NCBI RefSeq assembly: GCF_963678635.1
Contig: NC_087062.1
Span: forward strand, 41,742,395 to 41,806,394
Source: Symsagittifera roscoffensis
Taxonomy: Eukaryota; Xenacoelomorpha; Acoela; Convolutidae
Direction of reading: 5' to 3'
DNA length: 64,000 nucleotides
Made by a program: the position numbers and the translations under genes. Under the pieces are notes generated by a model. That model ran no database searches. It was not told where the DNA came from and was given only the letters and a program-made list of their open reading frames with translations. This document shows positions 1 to 9,700 of the stretch, in pieces. Position 1 is the stretch's first letter; each line of letters starts with the position of its first letter.

Positions 1-2743
1 TCCTCGATGTCGGAATTTCATCGCCCTTTAGTTGCTCAAGAAGTCCCATCGCGTGCAGGTGATCATTCATCCCTGCAAACAACAGCAGCTCAGGTTCGCA
101 GGGCATCTCCGACTTTATTGCCACTACCAGAGTTAACATCTGATTCAATTCAGCTCCTGGCAGAGAGTATATCAAAGTCTCCGGCCAGAACAACTTGGGA
201 GACGTTCCTTCGAAGTCTGATCCCGCCACAATGACTACTCTCGCAGCAGCTGGGTCTGCTCTATCATACACTGCCAGGGTTTTGGCCAGCTGGGTACTCC
301 CACAGGGCTTCCCGTACCTGGGGTCTTCCGCCAATTTCGAGCCTTCGTAAGCGGCATCTGGCAATCCCGTTCCTCCCGGATTGAGTAGCTTGTCTACCAC
401 CTTCAACTGTGCCGGGGTTGCCAACCTGATTCTGGCGATGCTAGTTCGGTGCTTGGGAGGTTCTGCTATAAGTCCCGGACTCCCCAGCAGCTTGAGAGGT
501 CTGTAATTAATGGGTCCCATGATCGTTTTTGTGGGAATTCCCGTCAGGTCTGTGGTCTCCATCAACTTCGCTCTCGAGAAGTGCGCCTCATGAGCTTTCA
601 ACCAGTCCACGCAATGATGCCTATTCAAGTCCTCGTGTGATACTCGTTCGATCCCCAGGGTTTCCGCCAATTCTTGCCTGCATTCCAAACTCTCTAGATC
701 CAGTTCTTTCACCTTCTCGGGATATCTCAAGCGAGCGGTCTCCATAGACTTATTTTCCCGTTTGCTCTCTGCCACTACCACTGAGGATATCGCCGAGCTT
801 GGAGGTGTTGATGACGTCACCTCCTCAGACTCCATTGGCGTGGCACTCTGCAATCTGGTCTGGCTGCTCCTTGAACTGTCTCTAGTGTCAACTCTCGGTC
901 CCAAGCGACCAGCCAAGGCCCTCGAGGCAAGGAATGGTGGGTTGGGAGGTGGTCCTAAAGTGAATTGGGCTGTCTCCAGCAGGTCCGCCTCTAGCGTGTT
1001 TGTGTGTTCCTGGAAGACGTCGTTCAGCCACTCCGCTCCCCTTGGCCTATCGAAATGGATTCCATCTTTTGAGGTGTCTTCAGGGAATCCCTTTTTCTCC
1101 ATACGTTCTGCTATGTCCAACAGCCTGAGAGGAAGCACACTCTTTCGGTGTATGTCTCGGATCACCTTGTTCAGGCTCCGCACCTTCTGGTTCATCTCTA
1201 GGGCGTGCTGATCAAACATCATGTTGTAGGGGACCGTGCATACCGTCAGCAGGATGGGGTCCATCTGGATCCTCAGTTCCTCAAGAAGGCAGCTCATCTT
1301 GTCGCACAACCTCGTTACTTTCCTCGCTTCTCCCCTTGACACGTCGTTGGTCCCAACCATCAGGGTCACTGTGTAAACTTTGGTCATCCCTAGCATGTCC
1401 AGGGTTGCCAACATCTGTGGCGTGGCAGCTCCAGCGAAACTCAAGACTCCTGTCTGCCAATGTGACCGTATCTGGGTCAACACCCGCACCAGGCTATCCC
1501 CTATAATTAGGTGAACTGCACCCTCTGGCACACGAGGTGGCGCTAGATACTCCACCCAGGCTGCGTCATGGAAGCAGTCCCTCCTGGCTCCCTGTTCCGC
1601 ACTCCAGTCCAGCCGATTGTGCCTGTGGTAGTTCCCTTCTGTATTCTTCTTATAGCTTGCGATCACGACATTCCTGACCGGCTGTTCCCTCCAAGTTGGG
1701 GGAAGCTCTGGCCTTGTCGATCTTTCACGACTCTGCTGCTGCAATTTCTCGCCTAGCTCCTTCAGGCGCGATGAGGCGCCGCTCACCTGACTGCCACTCG
1801 AGGTCGAGGTTGGGGTATATCCTGGTAACACCACATCCATCAGAGGACGTACAGGTTGTGTCTCTAGGTTGCGCAAGGAAGGCGTCACGTCATTCGGTAT
1901 CCAGACCTCCAACCCTTCACTCATGTGTTCTCTGGCCTCGCGGTCAAGGTTGAACCGTCCTCTAGCCCTGGGAGCTTCATCCACCTCCATGCGCGACTCT
2001 GGCCTCGAGCTGGTCACCACTCGTTCGTTTGACCTGGCTCCCTTCTGTGCGTCAAGCTCGCGTTGTCGCTGTTCTATCCTTTCCAACTCCGACTTCAGTT
2101 GATCACGATTCGCGACGTTCTCCCGCACCCTTAGCTCCTGCTGATGTTCAGCCCTTAGCATCTCAAGTAATTTCAACGTCTGATCTCGCTCGTCGACTGC
2201 CTGGTCTCTCTCCAGCTGAAGCTTCTCCCTGTCCAGCTTCGCCTGATCCCGATCGAGGTTCGCTTTATTCCTTTCCTTCAGCGCCTTCTCGAGCTCTTTC
2301 TTTAGAACCCCCAGATCCGGATATGCCTCGGTCGTCTGTTGCGCTCGCGACATCGACGGCACCTTACTCGAGCTCTGGCCTGTGGATCTTGCTGTTGGTC
2401 TCGTCGGTAGCGGGAACTCTCCTGCGCCGTGTTCGGTGTTGTTACTCAGGCCAGGATTTCTTGCCAAGTCAAAGCCCCTTACTCCTCCATCCGCCTTCCA
2501 AGATAACCATCTGGTCTGTTCTCGATTTGATATGCCCTCGGTGGTGTAGCCGACCATCAAGACAGCCTCCGTCGCAGACTCCCTGCACTCACCCTGGTCC
2601 TCCAACTGGAGGATCGCATTCAGCATCACCGCCATTCTCTCGTCTATCTGGGTGTAGTCCAGGTCCCTCAAGCGTCTGTACAGCTCGTCAAGAGTGGGCT
2701 TCTTCAGAGCCGCGGGCACGGAGTTCCAGAATCGGTCTGCCAT
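1..2743 (-). CDS. Env-position ORF3: SGNH-hydrolase-like protein, truncated by window edge
   Basis: Hand translation of the minus strand from ATG at 2743 gives 914 codons without a stop, still open at position 1. An in-frame TAA lies ten codons upstream, so 2743 is the first possible ATG. Layout: N-terminal helical part; charged Glu/Arg/Lys-rich coiled coil about residues 147-234; Ser/Pro-rich linker to about 390; then an SGNH/GDSL-hydrolase domain with GDSL at 415-418 (nucleophile Ser417), a Gly block at 435-439 (SFAGA), GTND at 464-467 (Asn466), and DGIH at 560-563 (catalytic Asp560/His563). All four family blocks are present, so esterase or acyl-hydrolase activity is plausible; the substrate is unknown. 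Residues 835-896 repeat the pattern (GSDF at 841, GMND at 891) with the same spacing. A decayed homologue lies at 31,382-33,547. It follows the integrase frame by about 500 bases on the same strand. Confidence 0.85.
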   Translation of the reverse strand, partial: MADRFWNSVPAALKKPTLDELYRRLRDLDYTQIDERMAVMLNAILQLEDQGECRESATEAVLMVGYTTEGISNREQTRWLSWKADGGVRGFDLARNPGLSNNTEHGAGEFPLPTRPTARSTGQSSSKVPSMSRAQQTTEAYPDLGVLKKELEKALKERNKANLDRDQAKLDREKLQLERDQAVDERDQTLKLLEMLRAEHQQELRVRENVANRDQLKSELERIEQRQRELDAQKGARSNERVVTSSRPESRMEVDEAPRARGRFNLDREAREHMSEGLEVWIPNDVTPSLRNLETQPVRPLMDVVLPGYTPTSTSSGSQVSGASSRLKELGEKLQQQSRERSTRPELPPTWREQPVRNVVIASYKKNTEGNYHRHNRLDWSAEQGARRDCFHDAAWVEYLAPPRVPEGAVHLIIGDSLVRVLTQIRSHWQTGVLSFAGAATPQMLATLDMLGMTKVYTVTLMVGTNDVSRGEARKVTRLCDKMSCLLEELRIQMDPILLTVCTVPYNMMFDQHALEMNQKVRSLNKVIRDIHRKSVLPLRLLDIAERMEKKGFPEDTSKDGIHFDRPRGAEWLNDVFQEHTNTLEADLLETAQFTLGPPPNPPFLASRALAGRLGPRVDTRDSSRSSQTRLQSATPMESEEVTSSTPPSSAISSVVVAESKRENKSMETARLRYPEKVKELDLESLECRQELAETLGIERVSHEDLNRHHCVDWLKAHEAHFSRAKLMETTDLTGIPTKTIMGPINYRPLKLLGSPGLIAEPPKHRTSIARIRLATPAQLKVVDKLLNPGGTGLPDAAYEGSKLAEDPRYGKPCGSTQLAKTLAVYDRADPAAARVVIVAGSDFEGTSPKLFWPETLIYSLPGAELNQMLTLVVAIKSEMPCEPELLLFAGMNDHLHAMGLLEQLKGDEIPTSR

Positions 2744-3246
2744 TCTTTGTAACTTCGGGATGTATATAGGTAGATGTTAACCAGCTCAAGAATTACCTTA
2801 CCAACTCAAGTATTACCCAATTCAAGAATTCTCTAGAAATGTTCTCTTGCAAGTACTTGCTGTAGATTCGGATTATCGCGTGTTCAATCAAGATTCTCTC
2901 TTTCTGTTTCTCGCTTGAGTGTAGTTGGATTTTCAACTTTGTTTTTCAAACTCGATCTGAAAACAGAAAGCTCATTAAAACTTAGCATGTCACGTTCCTA
3001 ACCTAGAGACCCCCCTTCTACCCATATGGTTAAAATCTTATCATTCTCATATCACTTAAAGCAATTCGATTGGATTTCCCTTAAGAACATGCAGATTCAT
3101 TTTATGTTTTAGCACCATCAATTCTTTCTTTTAAAATTCAATTGTCATGCCAATCACATCTTAAGATCCCTTTACCTGCGCCGCACCCCAGTACCTAACT
3201 CAAGACTCCTCCCTCACACCCGACCTGATACCTCCATGTACCCGAC
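2744..3246. other. Spacer between integrase-macro ORF and ORF3
   Basis: About 500 bases without a long frame. On the minus strand it holds a G-rich purine run around 3007-3018 (AGAAGGGGGG), which could be a polypurine tract. It also holds a good splice acceptor near 2957 and three closely spaced CTCAAG/TTCAAG motifs just upstream of ORF3. I found no TG...CA-bounded segment here that matches sequence above 12,050, so I do not call it an LTR. Confidence 0.5.
2956..2985 (-). promoter_or_regulatory. Candidate 3' splice site ahead of ORF3
   Basis: On the minus strand a pyrimidine-rich run (CTTTCTGTTTTC) is followed directly by AG, with the exon starting at 2956, about 210 bases before the ORF3 ATG. 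A possible branch region (TTTTAATGAG) lies just upstream. This would fit a spliced subgenomic mRNA for the third ORF, as retroviruses make for env. No donor site was identified, so this is inference from one motif. Confidence 0.35.
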
Positions 3247-6200
3247 TCAGGCGATGCTCAAGTAGTACTTCTTGTGAAGATGCACCATTATCTCTGTTTC
3301 TGCAAAGACCACATGTAGGATCGCATACAATTCCCTCGAGCTCAGTTTGCCCCTGTTTGGGTCGTACACCGGCATCGAGACCTCCACTATTCCTCTTTCA
3401 ATCATGAAGTCACGTAGTCTTGTCAGTGCCAATATCACGTGTTCGGGATCAATTGTGTTTCTGTCGTTGACTCTCGTTACTAGGAAGCAGAGGTATTTGC
3501 CCGGGACTTGTGCCACTGACGGTGGAAGCGCTGCTATGCCTCCCAGTCCTGGCCTCTGTCTGAACAGAAACTCTACGTTCTGGTACTCTCTTTTGAAGTC
3601 AGCCTCCAATCTTGATTTGAAACTCATGTCCGCCGTGATGCAGATCGCGCTGGTCCTGTTTGACAGGATGAAGTCGCTATCCGTTATCATGATGTTCTCT
3701 GAGTATTCATTGGGTATTTCGAATTTTGTTTTGAAATTCCTTCCTATGGTAGGCTCTGGTTCTTCTTCCTCCAGTTCCAATCCGCTTGTTTCCCTCACTT
3801 CCTTGAGCTTCTTTATCATCAAATTTTCGGTGTGGGTAAGTCCTACCCCCACTCCCCGGACAAAAATATTTATCGACGTCCCCGTCGATGTAGTCGGGTC
3901 TGAATTGTCCTTAGGGATGTCCAGTGGCCTGTCTGTTGCTGTCCATCCGAAAAGAGGGTCCTCTGTCTTCATGTAATTTGCTGCTGATACATCGATTTGC
4001 TGAATGCTTTGTCCTTCGCGGCTCTCGTCTTTGACATCACGCATCCACTCTAGAATCCTCAAGTTCGTGTTCTCCCTCCTTTCTATTTCACTCTGCTCGA
4101 GATCCGTCTCCAATTCTGGCGTCGAGTAATCATCCTGCGGATAATGTCCACCATCGTCAATGACCTGCCATTCCTCTTCGGCTTCCAGTTCGCCTGCGCT
4201 TAGTAGTTCATCGCCCAACTTGTCTGGCTGTATCTTATCGATCAGGAAGTCATCCCCGTACCTATTGTACCTCATACCTGTTCGTTTACGATTGCCAGTC
4301 CTGGTTTCCGGTGGTGTTGGTCGATCCGGCTCCATCCACTTCGGTACCTCGTTTTGCTCTGGGTCGTTCCAGTCTTCTTCTACAAATGAACCTGCATCCG
4401 ACTCCACTTCTATCTTTTCGTTGTCGTCCAAACTCAAGTTCTCATTACCATCATTTTTCTCTCTAGTGCCTTTCTCATTCACTTCGCACGCTGGTTCCAC
4501 CACCAGGTACTCAAGACCTTCCATGTCTTTTGGTAGGCACCAGTCCTCCGGGGACGGGACGTGAGGCTTCAGATTTTCGTAATGTGCTGCTCGCCCTGTA
4601 CTCAAGCGATAGAACCGTCCTTGTTGATGTACTTCCGTAATCATGAACGGTCCTCTCCATTTCTTGAGTAGTTTCTTTGTTCCCTTGGGCGGTATGACAT
4701 TTTGGAAGACCCACACGTATTGGCCCACTTCGTATGGCTTTGCTCTTAGTATCTTTTCGTCATATTTCTTGCGTTGCCTCATTTGCGCTTGCGCCGTGTT
4801 TCTCCGACATAGCTCGTTTAGCTCTTGTTGTCTTTTGATCGCTTCCTTCACGTATGCTTGAGGTGACGTCCTCTTCCCCTCGTACTCCGGGTAGAAGAAT
4901 GTTTTAGGCATTGCCCTTTCCCTGCCTGTCAACATCATGAAAGGACTGATACCCGTCGTTGAGTGCTGAGTACTATTATAGGCTCCTACTACCTGTGGCA
5001 GGTATTTGTCCCAGTCCGTCATGTATCTCGAGCAGTACACCCTGAGCATGTTGACCAGTGTCCTGTTCTGTCTCTCTACCAACCCATTGGTCTGTGGATG
5101 ATAGGTCGTCGAGTGTGCTTGAGCAATGTGTGATCTCTTCATCAATTCTTTTGTCAAGTCCCCCACAAAGGCCTTGCCGTTGTCCGACTGGAAAGTCATT
5201 GGACAACCATACCGCGATATCCAATGCGTTATCAGGTGATCACATGTCTCCTCTGCCGAGGCTGTCTGGCACGGAACCGCTTCCGCCAACTTGGTGAAGT
5301 GATCTATTATAACTAGTATTTGGTTATAACCCGACTCCGTCATGCAGATTTTCTGATGGTCTATCTGCACCACTTCATTGAATTCCGAACTCTCGACAGA
5401 CTTGAGGGGAAACTTCATCTTCCTTGGGTCTTTTACTTGAAGGCATGCTAGGCAGGCATTCACCCATCTCTCGCAAGCTTTTCTCATTCCCGGCCAGTCA
5501 AACCTGTGAAGTATCCCTTGTTGTACTTTATCTATCCCCTGGTGGCCCATCTGGTCGTGTGATCTGAAAAGCACCTCCGTTTGGTACAATTGTGGTAGTA
5601 TGATGAGGTTGTGTTTGTGTAATATTTTTTCCTCATCTCTTCTCTTGCACGCTACCACCCCTTCAGCTGTGTGATAAAGTAAGTCTCTCTTTTCTTTGTA
5701 GAACTGGCTCACGATCTTGTAGCTGTCTTCCTCAAGTTCCCCCTTCTCCTTGACTCCCGAATGGATCCATTTGGAGAGGTTACTTGTCATTTTGTCATTC
5801 TTCTGGGCCCTTATTAGGTTAGACAGCCTGTATCTCGCCTTAACGTGCTCCTTTAGCGCCATGATCTGTCCATTCATCTCACCAGGGTTGTGGATGTCAT
5901 CGCTCAGTTTCACACATATCATCCTTTCCACGATTTTCATGTCGTCTTCTGGTACCAGATTCGTTCTGACGTTTGAGTTGCACGATAGTTCCCGTAGTGG
6001 TTTTCTTGAAACTGCTATTTTCTCGAGCTCTTCACCACCTCGTACCTCTTGTATTTCCAGATTGTACGTCCCTGAAGATGGATCCGTCTGTAATTCCCTG
6101 TCGTGCTGTCTTATCTTCTCTTCCGCCAGTATCATGCATAGACTGTCTTGGTCTTCGCTGCTCTCATCCGAGTCTTCATCCCATTCTTCACGCTCCCCGG

Positions 6201-6672
6201 ACAATTTCCCTTCTCCGGTTTCGTCTTCTTCCATGAATCTGGACCACTCCCCGGACTCTTGATCTAGTCCCAGGTGTTCAACTTCTTCTCTGAATGTTAC
6301 TTTCTTATCCCTGACTTTTGTCTGCTCCAGAATTTTTTCGGGGATTTTTTCAACTAGTGATCGCACAACTTCCTTGCTATCAGTGATGCTTCCTTTTGAG
6401 ACGTCAGTATTGTTCACTGTTTCTTCTCTCCGAAGTATGGTTAGTTCCGGTGCCTTCTGACCTTTCCCTTGGATCACGGGCTTGTCATCTGATAGTTTCT
6501 CAAGTAACCTCATTAAGTCTTCATCTATTCGGACCGTTCCCTCCTCTACCTGGATGAGATCATAACCTTTTGCCTTGAGTGTTTCCCTCACGATCTTGGA
6601 CTTGAGCATTATTCCTATCGGAATCCCTCTGCTTTTCTTCAAGATGGTCTTTTCAAGAGGCTCTTTCGGCAA
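3247..6672 (-). CDS. Retrotransposon ORF2: integrase with C-terminal macro-like domain
   Basis: 1,141 codons. Residues 1-330 are charged and acidic with no recognised domain. An HHCC zinc-binding domain follows (His372, His377, Cys407, Cys410), then the integrase catalytic core with Asp438, Asp497 and Glu533. Thirty-five residues separate the last two (D,D-35-E). The motif NGLVERQNRT around Glu533 is typical of Ty3/gypsy integrases. Residues about 640-710 match the post-core region of gypsy integrases. Residues 740-960 are again acidic. Residues about 995-1141 resemble a macro domain (separate entry). The first codon is in the same frame as the preceding polyprotein, separated from its UGA by 13 sense codons, so the ATG may not be the true start; readthrough would give one long Pol. 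No chromodomain is seen. Confidence 0.93.
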   Translation of the reverse strand: MPKEPLEKTILKKSRGIPIGIMLKSKIVRETLKAKGYDLIQVEEGTVRIDEDLMRLLEKLSDDKPVIQGKGQKAPELTILRREETVNNTDVSKGSITDSKEVVRSLVEKIPEKILEQTKVRDKKVTFREEVEHLGLDQESGEWSRFMEEDETGEGKLSGEREEWDEDSDESSEDQDSLCMILAEEKIRQHDRELQTDPSSGTYNLEIQEVRGGEELEKIAVSRKPLRELSCNSNVRTNLVPEDDMKIVERMICVKLSDDIHNPGEMNGQIMALKEHVKARYRLSNLIRAQKNDKMTSNLSKWIHSGVKEKGELEEDSYKIVSQFYKEKRDLLYHTAEGVVACKRRDEEKILHKHNLIILPQLYQTEVLFRSHDQMGHQGIDKVQQGILHRFDWPGMRKACERWVNACLACLQVKDPRKMKFPLKSVESSEFNEVVQIDHQKICMTESGYNQILVIIDHFTKLAEAVPCQTASAEETCDHLITHWISRYGCPMTFQSDNGKAFVGDLTKELMKRSHIAQAHSTTYHPQTNGLVERQNRTLVNMLRVYCSRYMTDWDKYLPQVVGAYNSTQHSTTGISPFMMLTGRERAMPKTFFYPEYEGKRTSPQAYVKEAIKRQQELNELCRRNTAQAQMRQRKKYDEKILRAKPYEVGQYVWVFQNVIPPKGTKKLLKKWRGPFMITEVHQQGRFYRLSTGRAAHYENLKPHVPSPEDWCLPKDMEGLEYLVVEPACEVNEKGTREKNDGNENLSLDDNEKIEVESDAGSFVEEDWNDPEQNEVPKWMEPDRPTPPETRTGNRKRTGMRYNRYGDDFLIDKIQPDKLGDELLSAGELEAEEEWQVIDDGGHYPQDDYSTPELETDLEQSEIERRENTNLRILEWMRDVKDESREGQSIQQIDVSAANYMKTEDPLFGWTATDRPLDIPKDNSDPTTSTGTSINIFVRGVGVGLTHTENLMIKKLKEVRETSGLELEEEEPEPTIGRNFKTKFEIPNEYSENIMITDSDFILSNRTSAICITADMSFKSRLEADFKREYQNVEFLFRQRPGLGGIAALPPSVAQVPGKYLCFLVTRVNDRNTIDPEHVILALTRLRDFMIERGIVEVSMPVYDPNRGKLSSRELYAILHVVFAETEIMVHLHKKYYLSIA
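3250..3690 (-). other. Macro-domain-like module at the C-terminus of the integrase ORF
   Basis: Residues about 995-1141 of ORF2 follow the order of a TARG1/OARD1-type macro domain (binds or hydrolyses ADP-ribose). They show an opening SDF strand, an AICITADMSFKSRLEADFKR segment where the family has its glycine-rich loop, a strand KYLCFLVTR, a helix ending in RDFMIERGIVEVSMP, and a closing ETEIMVHLHKKYY strand. The glycine-rich and GCGLD-type loops that contact ADP-ribose in known enzymes are not conserved here (the second reads VYDPNRGKLSS). I would therefore expect a changed or lost activity. The fold assignment rests on pattern recognition alone. Confidence 0.6.
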
Positions 6673-6708
6673 TTCGGGATGATCTTCAATCGGTTTGCCT
6701 GATTTGTC

Positions 6709-6714
6709 CAGTCA
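6709..6714 (-). promoter_or_regulatory. In-frame UGA-CUG stop, candidate readthrough site
   Basis: The RNase H frame ends with TGA (6714-6712) followed by CTG. The integrase frame continues in exactly the same phase with no other stop. UGA followed by CU is a leaky context in known cellular and viral readthrough genes (UGA-CUA being best known). This is the junction at which the element must regulate or couple RT and integrase synthesis. Point mutation of a sense codon in this copy is the alternative. Confidence 0.5.
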
Positions 6715-9700
6715 TCTCGTGAGTGGAAGACTGTCGTACGTTTCTTTGTCCATAAAGGAGAAGCCGTCTTTGATCTCAGGTCTGTCCGCCTCTCTTTGTT
6801 CTTGCCTCTCGTAGAACTCCGTCTTCTTACTCAAGCTGTCAGCATTTTGATGTTTATCTCGTGTTCTGTGCTCAATTATCATGTTGTATCCATCCAAGCG
6901 AACTATCCACCTCCCAATATAGCTCTGGTCCATTGAAAACGTTTTCAGCCAGCTTAGTGCTCGGTTGTCGACTCGCAGCTTGAAGGGCTCACTGCCTAAG
7001 TATGCTCTGTATTTTTTGACAAAGGTGACCACCGCGAACATCTCTGCTTTCGGTGCTCCGTACTTCATTTCTGTGTCACTTAGGACCTTGCTCCCGTATG
7101 CTATTGGTCTCAAGACTGTCTTCCCATTCCATTCTTGTTCTTGATGGAGAATCCCAGAAATAGCGACTACTGACGCATCCGTGTCTAGCACGTACATCCC
7201 CTTCTCAGTCGGCATACCCAGTACTGGTGCCTCACACAGCTCTTTCTTTATTCTCTGGAATGACTCTTCTGCCGCGTTGTTCCACGTGAACTTCTTGCCC
7301 TTATGTCTCATTAATTGTTGCATCGGGTATACCTTGTCCGCATAGCCCTTGATGAATTCTCTATAATAGTTGGCGAAACCCAGGAAGCTCATCAGCTGGT
7401 GTTCCGTCTTCGGTGATTTCCAGGTTAGGACTGCTTCCACGGCGTCTGGGTCAGGTCTGATACCGTGTTTATCTACCATCCTGCCCAAGTATTTAATCGA
7501 GTCCTTGAGTATCTCGCACTTTGATGGTTTACACTTCAGCCCCGATCTTTTCATGCACGCGAACACCTCGTCAAGCCTCTCGATGTGGTCTTCTAGTGCT
7601 GGCGTTGCTATTACCACGTCGTCCACGTAGCACATTACCAGGTTGCCGTACTTCTTTGTCACGCCTATCAACGCGTGTGCCATCAGCCGCTGAAACGTGG
7701 CTGTTGCATTGCAGAGTCCAAACGGCATCCGTTTCCATTGAAACAGACCCAACTCGCAGGCGAACCCTGTCTTGTCCCTGTCTTGCTTCCTTAATGGTAC
7801 CTGCCAAAAGGCCGAGCCTAAATCAAGAGTCGTAAAAAATTTCGCATCACCTAACTTCGAGAGGCTCTCATCAATTCTAGGTATGGGATAGGCATCCTTC
7901 ACCGTGACGGAGTTCAGGTATCGAAAGTCACAACAAAACCTCAACTGGTGGCCTTTCTTTTTGGCCATCACTACTCCACACGCCCACGGTGACTTGGATG
8001 GTTCTATCATGTCATACTCTAGTAACGTTTCGATTTCTTTTCTACACGCGTCCGATTTGTGTGGGGTCATGCGCCTCGCCCCCTCCCTGTGTGGTACCGC
8101 GTTTTCCTCAAGTTCTATTTCATGTTCAACAAAATTACAACACCCGATATCCGCCTTATGCCTTGAAAAAACCTCCTCGTTCCGCTCTAGTACGTCCTTG
8201 ATAGCTTCGAGCTGTTCATCTTTCAGTTTGCCCCTTAAATGTTCAATCTCCGGCAGAACCGGTTTATCAGTTTGCATTTCATCTAGTGTGGGTCGCTCTG
8301 GAAAGTTCGAACAGCTCGAAAGCCCATCGTCCGTTTCTGACTTAAGTGATTTGATAAGACCTGAAGAATCTTTTATTCTCTGCAATCGTCTCAAGATACA
8401 AATTTTGTCCCTGTGATTGGGACAATCAACAACTTCATTTTGTTTTGAGTTTTCAATTGTTTCGTATCGTTTTTTAACTGGTAAAGCATATCCCAGCTTC
8501 CTCCCTCTCTGTATCGTGATCGGTATATCAAGGGTATTCAACAAGACACTGACGCAGAGGCCGCTCTTCGTTATCGAAAATGATCTTCCTAAAACAGCAG
8601 CGCTTTGACTATTGGGATTTGGAACTATACACACTTGCTTGTTGTCACTTAGTTCATTATAATTTTTCATCCTCAAGCTTACGATTGCCGCTTCATTAGC
8701 TTTTAACCTCACTCTCCTACTCAAGAATACCGGTGCTTTGTTTTCATTTGCCATTATTAAATTTACCGGTTTGATTGCGTACCTCCTATCCGGGTTCCGT
8801 ATCCTGAACATTGCATTATTTAGATCAATCGTTACGTCGAAATTCCTGATGAAGTCTCTGCCCAAAATGAATTGGTCAGATTCATCTAGGTTTTCTACCA
8901 CGATGAAGCTCATCCACAGGTTACGTTCCCCCAAATTGAGGGCTATTATCGGCGTCCTGCCCAACACCCGAAGGGCCCCTTTGTTTGCAGCTGACAGCCG
9001 TATTCTCGAGTCTATCAAGTCACCTTTGTCAAAGCCCATCTTTTCCCATGTTTCGATTGGTATGACGCTCAAGACTGCTCCCGTGTCAAGTAATCCACGT
9101 AACTGAGTCTTTTTGCCATTTATGTCTAGCACGTGCCCTGTCACGTCTGCTTCCGTCCCGATGTGCATTGCATCTTCTTCAAGCATGGCACAGTGTCCAA
9201 TCGATCTTACTTTCAATTCCTCTTTCCCTACATAGATTTGTCCAATTAGGTCTTCGTCGCATGTTATCATCGTCTTGGTATAGATGTTGATTCCATCTAT
9301 ATTTAGCATGACCTCGTGTGGACCATAAGCTTCAGTGTACCTATTATCAACACGTACCGACTTGCTGCCCCCTCTCGTGAGTAGTGCCCTGAGCGCTCTA
9401 GAAGTCGTTTGTGGACTTATTCCACTTAAGTAGTCTGCATACACGTCAATGTGCATTATCGTCTGGTCGCTCGGCTCGCTCAAGTTTCTGGTTACCTCGT
9501 GTCCGCCCACTGTGATTATCGACATTATTCTTGCTCCGATTTTCGATATTCCAAAAGGTTTACCTGTCACCATTTTCACGGTGTTACAATTCCCGGTCTT
9601 CATTGAGCCCGTTCTAGCCTCTGGTATTGAGTTCGATCCGGTTAATGCTTCGTTAAAATTCTGTCTTTCGATCTCCAACTTTAGTCGTTGCTCTATTTCT

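Noticed and set aside
762-2769. Plus-strand frames of up to 246 codons
   Set aside because: They lie antisense to the 914-codon SGNH ORF and to its codon structure; low-complexity Ser/Pro/Arg composition typical of shadow frames.
2744-3246. 3' LTR between the integrase ORF and ORF3
   Set aside because: No TG...CA-bounded segment found and no match to sequence upstream of gag; a purine run alone is not enough.
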